Positions 1-5,703 are shown, numbered from the stretch's first letter. The stretch is DNA of 6,644 bases from Rikenella sp. (GCA_029054535.1 JAIDFC010000241.1:1-6644), one strand, 5' to 3'. Numbers and translations are program-made. Notes: generated from the sequence alone by a model not told the origin.

Positions 1-70
1 GCGCGCCACGCCTAAGTAGCGAAATACACCGTTTCAATTTACATTGAAACGGTGTATTTCGCAGGCGCGC
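1..70. repeat. Long perfect hairpin (20-bp stem, 4-nt loop)
   Basis: Positions 19-38 and 43-62 are perfect reverse complements (20 bp) around the loop TTAC at 39-42. An outer GCGCGCC (1-7) pairs with GGCGCGC (64-70), leaving 8-18 unpaired against a single base at 63. The inner stem is AT-rich (GAAATACACCG..), unlike the GC-rich repeats that follow, and I find no second copy of it here. No T-run follows on either strand, so it is not a standard intrinsic terminator. It may be a bidirectional transcription-end structure for a gene left of the window, or the end of a mobile repeat. The structure is certain; the role is unknown. Confidence 0.75.
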
Positions 71-86
71 GGACAAATCCGGCTTG

Positions 87-192
87 GGAATTAAACGGGC
101 CGAAGGTTGCGAAGTCCGCTTCCCATCGCGCAAGCGATGGAGAAATAGCGGGCCTTCGCCGGGAGAAGCTCCGGCCCGCCATGGTGAGATCT
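87..192 (+). repeat. Intergenic repeat unit, copy with 54-nt extra segment
   Basis: Bases 87-114 match 414-441 with 2 mismatches in 28, and 169-192 match 442-465 with 2 mismatches in 24, so this is a second copy of the unit at 414-465. The copy here carries 54 extra bases (115-168). The extra segment is bounded by GAAG at 111-114 and again at 165-168, and contains a perfect hairpin CCATCGC-GCAA-GCGATGG (123-140) with a GNRA-type loop. Either a small element inserted here with a 4-base duplication, or the other copy lost it by recombination between the GAAG repeats. Confidence 0.7.
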
Positions 193-373
193 TGGAGAAA
201 TTTCGCTGATGCAAGAGCCAAACCGAGATGAAATTCCCGCGGGCGACGGGCAAAGACTGTTTTGAAACTGTTTTAGGGCCGACGCCAGCGGAGGAGACGC
301 TTCGAGCATAGCGAGAAATTGCGGCCCTCCGCCTGGGGCGGCGTCGGGCGCGCGATCTGCGATCGCGGTTTAT
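188..373 (+). repeat. Left copy of modular palindromic repeat (inverted relative to 2161-2474)
   Basis: Read on the plus strand, this stretch is homologous to the minus strand of 2474-2161, on the other side of meaB. Shared modules, in order: a hairpin-forming start (about 190-250, degenerate here with G.T pairs); a box CGGGCAAAGACTGTTTTG near 245-264; a large hairpin with arms 279-286/340-347 (CCGACGCC/GGCGTCGG) and 288-294/326-332 (GCGGAGG/CCTCCGC); and a short hairpin CGCGATC-TGC-GATCGCG (351-367). Bases 349-373 match the minus strand of 2185-2161 at all 25 positions. No credible gene lies in it. It is REP/BIME- or MITE-like in character, but I cannot name the family. Confidence 0.75.
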
Positions 374-393
374 TACGGAGTCAAAAGCCCATC

Positions 394-465
394 TTGCGGG
401 CAAAGAATGTTTTGGAATTAAAAGGGCCGGAGGTTGCGAAGCTCCGGCCCGTCATGGGGAGATCT
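394..465 (+). repeat. Repeat box plus GGGCCGGAG hairpin unit
   Basis: It begins with CGGGCAAAGAATGTTTTGG (397-415), the same box found near 245-264 and on the minus strand near 2413-2388 and 2280-2257. A perfect 9-bp hairpin follows: GGGCCGGAG (424-432) against CTCCGGCCC (442-450) around a 9-base loop. The unit 414-465 is a second copy of 87-192 without the 54-nt insertion. Bases 466-567 continue the spacer; I see only short GC-rich inverted repeats there and no gene. Confidence 0.7.
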
Positions 466-567
466 CGAGGGATTCCCGAGAGGGGAGGATGGCTCCGACC
501 CGCGCGCCCTACGGCGCGGTTTGTGGCGGGTTGTAGTTTTTCGGAGAAATGGGCCGGGACTTACAAA

Positions 568-591
568 TTAGGGTAGAGGCTGCCAGTAAAA
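568..591 (+). repeat. Conserved 24-nt box next to meaB, left copy
   Basis: The box contains TTAGGGTAGAGGCTGCC followed by AGTAAAA. The minus strand of 2125-2102 carries the same 24 bases with one A/G difference. It is the inner edge of the inverted pair: each copy lies on the meaB-facing side of its spacer. Read on the minus strand, 604-592 just after meaB forms a short CACC/GGTG hairpin followed by TTTT, a weak candidate terminator for meaB. The rest of 605-664 holds only a GC-rich imperfect inverted repeat. Confidence 0.65.
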
Positions 592-664
592 CACCCAAAA
601 GGTGCGTCCCGCCGGGGTGGCGCCGTACCGCCCCGTAGCCAAAGACCTAACCCAAGATAAGAAT

Positions 665-1759
665 TTATCGATTAAAATACCGATCGAGGAGTTCGTGTGC
701 CGCCGCGAAAGAGCTGATTTTGTTTTCGAGGATTCGTTTTTCGAACTCGGGTAGCAGGGCTTCGATCTGCGGCGACTTATAGAACCCGTCGCGCAGTTCC
801 GCATCGATCGTTTCGTACATCCAGTACTTGGCCTGCCGACTCCGGTTCCGGTCGAAATAGCCGTTCGCACGGGTGAACTTCAGGTAATCCTCGATCCCGC
901 CCCAGAGTTCGGCCAACCCGGACCCTTCGATCGAAGAGGTCGCATAGACCCTCGGTTTCCAGCCCGACTCCGGCATCGGGAAGAGCGACAACGCATTCAA
1001 GAACTGTCGCCGGGTCAGTTCCGCCCGCTGCCGGTTATCGCCATCCGCTTTGTTGATCGCCACCATATCGGCCATCTCCATGATACCGCGTTTGATCCCC
1101 TGCAGTTCGTCGCCCGCCCCCGAGATCTGAATCAGCAGAAAAAGATCGACCATCGAATGGACCGCCGTTTCGGACTGCCCCACCCCGACCGTCTCGATGA
1201 AAACGACGTCGAATCCCGCCGCCTCGCACAGGATGACGCTCTCTCTGGTTTTCCGCGCAACGCCGCCCAGCGAACCCGCCGACGGCGAAGGCCGAATAAA
1301 CGCCGACGGATTGTGTACCAGCGTCTCCATCCGCGTCTTATCCCCCAAAACCGACCCTTTGGTCCGTTCCGAACTGGGATCAATGGCCAACACCGCCAAC
1401 CGATGTCCCAGTCCGGTAACCTTACCTCCCATCGCCTCGATAAAGGTGGATTTTCCGGCACCCGGCACCCCCGTGATCCCGATTCGGACCGACCGGCCGG
1501 CATACGGCAGACACCGTTCGATAATCTGCTGCGCCAGCGCGTGATGTTCCGGTAACAGGCTTTCAGTCAGCGTAATAGCCTGGCTCAAAACCGCGACATT
1601 CCCGGCCCGAATCCCCGCCACATACTCCTCCACGCTCCGCCGCTGCCGCTTCACGCGCCGGTAATTCGGATTCACCACCGGCGGACTCTCGATCCCGGCG
1701 GCCACTTCCAATGCGCTCTCCGCAAAGTTCTCCCGATGATGATCTTCGTAATGTTCCAT
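665..1759 (-). CDS. meaB: Methylmalonyl-CoA mutase-associated GTPase MeaB
   Basis: A cytoplasmic G3E-family GTPase (ArgK/MeaB) that gates cofactor loading into, and protects, adenosylcobalamin-dependent methylmalonyl-CoA mutase, the enzyme linking succinyl-CoA and methylmalonyl-CoA in propionate metabolism. The 364-residue product has a helical N-terminal part (about 40-90), then the GTPase domain: Walker A GVPGAGKST (97-105), IDPSS (126-130), the family signature FIRPSPSAGSLGGVARKTRE (154-173), ETVGVGQSE (189-197) and the base-recognition motif NKAD (236-239). A C-terminal helical region (about 300-364) is where the family dimerises. Length is normal or slightly long because of an acidic N-terminal extension (1-35). 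The ATG start is preceded by AAGGA with 7-base spacing. It stands alone: the mutase subunits are not in view, and both flanks are repeat-filled spacers. Identification is firm from the motifs; binding to a particular mutase is inferred from the family. Confidence 0.95.
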   Translation of the reverse strand: MEHYEDHHRENFAESALEVAAGIESPPVVNPNYRRVKRQRRSVEEYVAGIRAGNVAVLSQAITLTESLLPEHHALAQQIIERCLPYAGRSVRIGITGVPGAGKSTFIEAMGGKVTGLGHRLAVLAIDPSSERTKGSVLGDKTRMETLVHNPSAFIRPSPSAGSLGGVARKTRESVILCEAAGFDVVFIETVGVGQSETAVHSMVDLFLLIQISGAGDELQGIKRGIMEMADMVAINKADGDNRQRAELTRRQFLNALSLFPMPESGWKPRVYATSSIEGSGLAELWGGIEDYLKFTRANGYFDRNRSRQAKYWMYETIDAELRDGFYKSPQIEALLPEFEKRILENKISSFAAAHELLDRYFNR

Positions 1760-1782
1760 CTCCTGATCCTTATTATCTAAGG

Positions 1783-1790
1783 TAAAGGTA
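1783..1790 (-). promoter_or_regulatory. Probable meaB promoter -7 box (TACCTTTA)
   Basis: On the minus strand TACCTTTA lies 23 bases before the meaB ATG and differs from the Bacteroidota -7 consensus TAnnTTTG only in the last base. A small inverted repeat, CGGTT (1803-1807) against AACCG (1814-1818), sits just upstream, overlapping where polymerase or a regulator would bind. No clear -33 TTG is seen. The assignment is by pattern only. Confidence 0.5.
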
Positions 1791-1834
1791 CTAAAATTCG
1801 ATCGGTTTTCTGTAACCGGTCATTAGCTACGCTA

Positions 1835-1972
1835 TGTATGTGAGCCATCCGGCAATCTCATGCTTTGGTCCATCTTATTCTGGAACAGCTTGGAACACTA
1901 ACATTTCCGTATGTAACCCACCGCGACCTTTTAACGCGCGAGTCGTCGCCGCCCCACGCGGCGCGGGGTGCC
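1835..1972. other. Gene-free spacer upstream of meaB, start of repeat-rich region
   Basis: I see no credible gene in 1791-2740. An open frame does run through 1834-2652 on the plus strand, but its translation is Pro/Arg/Ala-rich, matches no fold I know and tracks the palindromic repeats. Within 1835-1925 the sequence is of mixed composition with no hairpin of note. From about 1925 it becomes GC-rich and repetitive. Confidence 0.55.
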
Positions 1973-2006
1973 GCTCGGCACTCGAAAACTGGACTTTGCT
2001 CGGCAA
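1973..2006 (+). repeat. 34-bp direct repeat, copy 1
   Basis: GCTCGGCACTCGAAAACTGG.. matches 2487-2520 over 34 bases with 3 mismatches, in the same orientation and about 510 bases apart. Together the two copies bracket the right-hand palindromic cluster (2046-2474). The flanking sequences differ between copies, so these look like discrete modules or edges of an element. Confidence 0.65.
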
Positions 2007-2045
2007 GCCACTGCTGGCGGCGACCCTTTTCCTGGACTCAACAAC

Positions 2046-2062
2046 CGCGACCGAAGGTCGCG
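2046..2062. repeat. Short hairpin module CGCGACC-GAA-GGTCGCG
   Basis: A perfect 7-bp stem with a 3-base loop. It is a paralogue of CGCGATC-GCA-GATCGCG at 2167-2183 and of the same hairpin at 351-367. The stem base pair that differs (C-G here, T-A there) changed on both arms. Shared flanks (AACCGCGA before, CGGGC after) show these are copies of one module. A further hairpin, CTCCC-CTC-GGGAG, follows at about 2076-2088. Confidence 0.65.
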
Positions 2063-2101
2063 CGGGCCGAACACCTCCCCTCGGGAGAGACGCACAGCGT
2101 C

Positions 2102-2125
2102 TTTTACCGGCAGCCTCTACCCTAA
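2102..2125 (-). repeat. Conserved 24-nt box, right copy
   Basis: The minus strand reads TTAGGGTAGAGGCTGCC then GGTAAAA, with one difference in 24 from 568-591. Immediately inside it is the small hairpin GACGC-ACA-GCGTC, followed on the plus strand by TTTT. The left copy has a different short hairpin at the equivalent place. Confidence 0.65.
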
Positions 2126-2160
2126 TAATCCCGGGCGTCCAGTCCGTTTTTCAATTCGAC

Positions 2161-2474
2161 ATAAACCGCGATCGCAGATCGCGCGGGCAGCCGCTCCCCC
2201 TCGGCTGGCACCGCAACTCGGCAGAGCTCGTTGCGGTTCCACCCAGCGGCAGACCCGGAAACATTCTTTGCCCGTCGCCCACGGGAATCCTCCGTGATCT
2301 CTCCCTTTGTCTGGCCGAAGCCAGCGGAGGCCTGCAACACTCGCCATGCTCGATTGCGTCTCCGCTGGCTTCGGCCCGAAAACAACTTCGAAACATTCTT
2401 CGCACGTCGCCCGCGGGAATTTCATCTCGATTTTGCTCTCGCAAAACGAGCGAAATTCCCCTCTTAGGCGGGCG
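2161..2474 (-). repeat. Right copy of modular palindromic repeat (inverted relative to 188-373)
   Basis: The minus strand of this stretch parallels the plus strand of 188-373. Modules seen: nested hairpin 2408-2474 (CGCCCGC/GCGGGCG outside, GGGAATTTC/GAAATTCCC at 2415-2423/2452-2460, then CTCG/CGAG and TTTTGC/GCAAAA around TCTC); the box near 2413-2388; a perfect 17-bp hairpin with arms 2313-2329 and 2360-2376 around a 30-base loop; a second box at 2280-2257; hairpins at 2211-2236 (CCGCAAC/GTTGCGG) and 2188-2206 (CAGCCG/CGGCTG); and the CGCGATC hairpin at 2167-2183. The 30-base loop is recognisably the loop at 295-325 (shared TCGAGCAT..GCGAG), which fixes the relative orientation. Confidence 0.75.
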
Positions 2475-2486
2475 AGCGACGGAGCA

Positions 2487-2520
2487 GCTCGGCACTCGAA
2501 AACCGGGGTTTGCTCGGCAA
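2487..2520 (+). repeat. 34-bp direct repeat, copy 2
   Basis: Second copy of 1973-2006, with 3 differences that all fall in the central AAAACYGG.. part. Beyond it, 2540-2551 is a 12-bp palindrome (GGCCGCGCGGCC) and 2573-2589 a hairpin GCGATG/CATCGC. From there to 2740 I see only a 6-bp hairpin, AGCCGC-CACA-GCGGCT (2701-2716), and no gene. Confidence 0.6.
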
Positions 2521-2740
2521 CATGCAAGAACTGCGCTCGGGCCGCGCGGCCGCGGGTGCCCCCGCCGGGCGGGCGATGCTGCGCATCGCTATATCGTTCG
2601 GCGACAAAAAACAGCAAAAGACGCAACGCGGCCGATACTCCGTTTCGCTTAAACCTGCGATGAAAACCTCAACAAAGCACGATGCTACGCTCAACACACC
2701 AGCCGCCACAGCGGCTCACAAAATCATCTCCTGCCGACAC

Positions 2741-2781
2741 AAAGAAAAAAGCCCTTTTTCTTGATGATCAAGAAAAAGGGC
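2741..2781 (-). terminator. Intrinsic terminator of the alpha-oxoamine synthase gene
   Basis: Arms 2751-2764 and 2768-2781 pair perfectly over 14 bp around a 3-base loop. On the minus strand the hairpin is followed by TTTTTTCTTT, the arrangement of a strong Rho-independent terminator. It begins about 24 bases past the stop codon of the minus-strand gene at 2805-4067, so that gene is transcriptionally separated from meaB. Confidence 0.9.
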
Positions 2782-2804
2782 CTTGCAAGAACACAATACG
2801 AACC

Positions 2805-4067
2805 CTACATCGGATCCGCCATGTTTTGGATCGGTTTGTGGTATTCGCCTGCTTCGAGCTTGCCGCGACAAGCCTTGAAAGCATTGAGCGTATACTCCAC
2901 ATCCTCCAGCGTATGCACCGCTGTCGGAATGATCCGCAGAATGATTTCCCCCTTCGGAATCACCGGATAGACCACCACCGAACAGAAGAGGTTGTGGTTT
3001 TCACGCAAATCGACCACGATATTCGTAGCATCCTCTACGCCCCCTTTCATATAGACCGGCGTAACGGGCGACTTGGTAACCCCGATGTCGAACCCGGCGT
3101 CGACGAACCCTTTTTGCAGCGCCCGGACGATGGTCCAGAGTTTTTCGCGATACTCCGGATGTTCCTGGATGAGTTCGAGCCGTTTCATCGCCCCCTTGAC
3201 CATCGGCATCGGGAGGGATTTGGCATAGAGTTGCGACCGCATGTTGTAGCGCAGGAAATTGACGATATCCGGATCCGACGCCACGAACGCTCCGATCCCG
3301 GCAAACGATTTGGCAAACGTCCCGAAGTGTACGTCGATCTGGTCCGACACGCCGAAATGTTCCGGCGTCCCGGCCCCGGTTTTCCCCATGGTCCCGAGCC
3401 CGTGCGCATCGTCGACCAAGATCCGGAAATCGAACTCTTTTTTCATCGCCACGATTTCGTCCAGCTTCCCGAGGTCGCCTTTCATCCCGAAAACGCCCTC
3501 GGTAATCAACAGCACGCCCCCGCCCTGTTGTTGCGCCAGTTTGGTCGCCCGCCCCAGCATCAACCGACATTTCTCCATGTCGTTATGGTGATACACGAAC
3601 CGCTTCCCGCCCTTGGCCTTATGAATCAGCAGACCGTCGATAATACAAGCGTGCGCCTCGGAGTCATAGACGATCACATCCTTAGCGGTCGCCAGACAGT
3701 CGATAATGGAGACCATCCCCTGGTACCCGAAGTTGAGCAGAAAAGCGTCCGGTTTCCCGACAAAAGCCGCCAACCGTCGTTCGAGTTCTTCGTGGTATTT
3801 GGTCTGTCCGCTCATCATCCGCGCCCCCATCGGCGCGGCCATCCCGAACTCTCTGGCCGCTTCGGCATCGGCCGCCATCACCTCCGGATGGTTGGCCAGC
3901 CCGAGGTAGTTGTTCAAGCTCCAGTTGAGCATCATCTTGCCGCGGAACACCATCCGCGGACCGATCGGCCCTTCGAGCTTCGGAAATGAATAATAGCCGT
4001 GGCTCAGCTTTTGGTACTGACCGATCGGCCCTCCGGCATCCTGTTTGATTCGTTCAAAGATATCCAC
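2805..4067 (-). CDS. Alpha-oxoamine synthase (SPT-like or cysteate acyltransferase SulA-like), PLP-dependent
   Basis: A fold-type I PLP enzyme of 420 residues that condenses an amino acid with an acyl thioester and releases CO2. In Bacteroidota such enzymes make 3-ketosphinganine from serine (serine palmitoyltransferase, SPT) or 3-ketocapnine from cysteate (SulA, described from Alistipes) for membrane sphingolipids or sulfonolipids. Visible: NNYLGL (52-57), H139 in the SEAHACIIDG stretch as the ring-stacking His, LVDDAHGLG with D219 and H222, and FGTFAKSFAGIGAF (248-261) with K253 as the Schiff-base lysine. The C-terminal PVIPKGEIILRIIPTAVHT (368-386) carries the family's substrate/PLP arginine region. 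Starts at GTG; no in-frame ATG lies nearby upstream. The family is sure. Specificity cannot be read off: KBL and BioF are less likely because biotin and threonine genes are absent and the closest remembered sequences are the roughly 420-residue Bacteroidota group. Single-gene unit with its own promoter and terminator. Confidence 0.88.
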   Translation of the reverse strand: MDIFERIKQDAGGPIGQYQKLSHGYYSFPKLEGPIGPRMVFRGKMMLNWSLNNYLGLANHPEVMAADAEAAREFGMAAPMGARMMSGQTKYHEELERRLAAFVGKPDAFLLNFGYQGMVSIIDCLATAKDVIVYDSEAHACIIDGLLIHKAKGGKRFVYHHNDMEKCRLMLGRATKLAQQQGGGVLLITEGVFGMKGDLGKLDEIVAMKKEFDFRILVDDAHGLGTMGKTGAGTPEHFGVSDQIDVHFGTFAKSFAGIGAFVASDPDIVNFLRYNMRSQLYAKSLPMPMVKGAMKRLELIQEHPEYREKLWTIVRALQKGFVDAGFDIGVTKSPVTPVYMKGGVEDATNIVVDLRENHNLFCSVVVYPVIPKGEIILRIIPTAVHTLEDVEYTLNAFKACRGKLEAGEYHKPIQNMADPM

Positions 4068-4108
4068 AGTTCTGGTATTTTTTTGTTGATTGACACAAAT
4101 CTCCGGAG

Positions 4109-4116
4109 CAAAGGTA
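4109..4116 (-). promoter_or_regulatory. Promoter -7 box (TACCTTTG) of the oxoamine synthase gene
   Basis: The minus strand reads TACCTTTG, a perfect TAnnTTTG, 41 bases before the GTG start, implying a 5' leader of roughly 35 bases. No convincing TTTG -33 element is visible at the usual distance, which is common. Orientation and distance fit the gene starting at 4067. Confidence 0.65.
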
Positions 4117-4348
4117 GACTTTTTTCCGTTACCTTGCCTCCGGAACTCCTAAGTATAAAATCGTATTTTCGATGCTGACACCTTATTTCATGGGCTATGT
4201 ACGGGATTAATTCTCTTTCTTCGAAAAGAAAACGCTAAAGAAACTTTTCAGCATTCCCTCGCGCCAAAGAAAGAACGCCCCGCACCGTCGCCACATATGA
4301 AGAGCATAACTAAATGAAGAGATATACGATCGGAATAGAGAAAGTGTT
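4117..4348. other. Divergent intergenic region between the oxoamine synthase gene and gldE
   Basis: This AT-richer stretch has no gene. It holds a small TTTCTT/AAGAAA inverted repeat near 4216-4233 and a GCGCCAAAGAAAG tract near 4261-4274. Neither has an assignable role. Each flanking gene has its own -7 box at the edge of this region, so it is the shared upstream region of two divergent units. Confidence 0.5.
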
Positions 4349-4356
4349 TATCTTTG
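4349..4356 (+). promoter_or_regulatory. Promoter -7 box (TATCTTTG) of the gldE operon
   Basis: A perfect TAnnTTTG whose last base is only 9 bases before the gldE ATG at 4366. If it is used, transcription would start within a few bases of the start codon, giving a leaderless or nearly leaderless mRNA. A TTG inside the box (4354) is in frame with gldE, but ATG 4366 is the more natural start. Confidence 0.6.
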
Positions 4357-4365
4357 TGGTTATCT

Positions 4366-5703
4366 ATGGATGATTATTTGCAAGGCGTAGCATTTTTGGC
4401 TTTTACGCCCCATGTTTTGGGGATTTTGTTGATATTGGTCGTATTGTTGACCGTTTCGGCTTTGGTTTCGGGGTCCGAGACCGCTTTCTTTTCGTTGTCG
4501 CCGGGCGAGGTACGGGAGCTCGAAGAGTCCGAGACGAAGCACTCCAAAGCCGCCGTGCGGCTTTTGGGAGACACCGATCGGCTATTGTCGACCATTCTGA
4601 TTACCAATAATTTGGTCAATATCGGGGCCATTCTGGCGGCTAATGCGTTGATCGACCATATCGTCGTATTCGGACAGGCGACCGTCCTGGAATTCATCGT
4701 CAAAGTCATCGTCGTTACCTTTCTGTTGCTGTTGTTCGGCGAAATCATGCCCAAGATTTTCGCAGCATACAACACCTTGTCGTTCGCCCGGCGGATGGCG
4801 GTTCCGTTATCTGCATTGCAACGTTTTTTCCGCCCGCTGTCGGCCCTGTTGATCCGGGCCGGGGGGAGCATCACGAATGCCCTGGCGCGAAAACAATCCA
4901 ACCTGTCGGTGAGCGAGTTGACCGACGCGATCGAGATCGCCGAGGCCGATTCGGACGACGACAAGAAGATGTTGACCGGGATCGTGCGATTCGAGCGGAC
5001 GGAAGTCGACCAGATCATGAAGCCGCGGATCGACGTGGTGGCGCTCGACCAAGAGGCCACGTTCACCGAAGTGCGCGAGACGGTGGTTCGGAGCGGTTTT
5101 TCGCGCATCCCGGTCTACCGCGAGAACCTGGACGACATCAAAGGGGTGCTGTATGTCAAGGACCTGTTGCCGCACCTGAGCGAAGGAGAAGATTTCAACT
5201 GGCGACAGCTGTTACGCCCGACCTATTTCGTGCCGGAACACAAGAAAATCAACGACCTGCTGGAAGATTTCCAAAAACGGAAGATCCATATTGCGGTGGT
5301 GGTGGACGAATATGGCGGGACGCTGGGGATCGTCTCGCTGGAGGACATTCTGGAAGAGATCGTCGGGGAGATCGCCGACGAGTCGGATATTGAGGCTGCG
5401 ACGTATGAACAGATCGACGACCACCACTACCACTTCGAGGGAAGGACCCATCTGGGAGATTTTCTGCGGGTGCTGACACTGCCGGACACCTTTCTGGACG
5501 GCGTGCGGGGTGATGCGGATACGCTGGCGGGGCTGATGCTGGAGATCCGTGGCGAGTTTTTCTGCGAGGGAGACGTAGTGGCTTTCGAACACTTGACTTT
5601 CAGGGCTTTGCGGGTCGAAAACCGACGGATCACGAAGGTCGAGGTTACGCTGCGCGATGATAACGCTAACGACACCGCTTCATCCGATGACGGCGGAAAT
5701 TAG
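4366..5703 (+). CDS. gldE: GldE-like CNNM/CorC-family membrane protein (DUF21, CBS pair, CorC_HlyC)
   Basis: Inner-membrane protein of the CNNM/CorC (HlyC) family, the type annotated GldE in Bacteroidota and tied to gliding motility/type IX secretion in flavobacteria; relatives are divalent-cation (Mg) transport proteins. In order: an N-terminal DUF21/CNNM membrane domain (about 13-175) with hydrophobic segments near 13-35, 76-98 and 107-127 and the motifs SGSETAFFSLSP (35-46) and NNLVNIGAIL (81-90); a CBS-domain pair (about 218-335) with MKPRIDVVA (218-226) and DEYGGTLGIVSLEDILEEIVGEI (from 314); and a CorC_HlyC C-terminal domain (about 350-430). The 445-residue length is typical. I chose ATG 4366 over the in-frame TTG at 4354, which lies inside the -7 box. 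Its stop overlaps the next gene by 17 bases, so they are co-transcribed. GldD is not adjacent here, and gut relatives do not glide, so an ion-homeostasis role is as likely as motility. Confidence 0.9.
   Translation: MDDYLQGVAFLAFTPHVLGILLILVVLLTVSALVSGSETAFFSLSPGEVRELEESETKHSKAAVRLLGDTDRLLSTILITNNLVNIGAILAANALIDHIVVFGQATVLEFIVKVIVVTFLLLLFGEIMPKIFAAYNTLSFARRMAVPLSALQRFFRPLSALLIRAGGSITNALARKQSNLSVSELTDAIEIAEADSDDDKKMLTGIVRFERTEVDQIMKPRIDVVALDQEATFTEVRETVVRSGFSRIPVYRENLDDIKGVLYVKDLLPHLSEGEDFNWRQLLRPTYFVPEHKKINDLLEDFQKRKIHIAVVVDEYGGTLGIVSLEDILEEIVGEIADESDIEAATYEQIDDHHYHFEGRTHLGDFLRVLTLPDTFLDGVRGDADTLAGLMLEIRGEFFCEGDVVAFEHLTFRALRVENRRITKVEVTLRDDNANDTASSDDGGN

Noticed and set aside
319..576. 85-codon plus-strand open frame in the left spacer
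   Set aside because: It lies wholly in repeat modules. Its RAICDRGL stretch is just the translated CGCGATC hairpin, also seen at 2161-2185.
188..2474. CRISPR array
   Set aside because: The repeats are few, of unequal length, in opposite orientations and irregularly spaced, with no uniform spacers and no cas genes.
188..2474. Insertion sequence or composite transposon carrying meaB
   Set aside because: No transposase gene or clean terminal repeats with target duplication are visible. The inverted copies are strongly diverged, so only the repeat relationship is claimed.
2117..2626. Minus-strand open frame of 169 codons over the repeats
   Set aside because: It is the frame that contains the repeated FPRATxxxCF peptides, but the left and third copies break it with a stop or a frameshift. 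I treat it as repeat sequence, not a gene.
1834..2652. Long plus-strand open frame (272 codons) through the right-hand spacer
   Set aside because: The translation is Pro/Arg/Ala-rich, shows no domain, and its content follows the palindromic repeats. Overlapping open frames on the other strand are equally long there, as expected in GC-rich repeats.
2682..3989. 435-codon plus-strand open frame antisense to the oxoamine synthase
   Set aside because: His/Arg/Pro-rich antisense shadow of a clearly conserved enzyme on the minus strand. It starts inside the terminator region and lacks any motif.
4354..4365. TTG start for gldE, adding four residues
   Set aside because: It falls inside the -7 promoter box, and the ATG at 4366 gives a normal GldE N-terminus.
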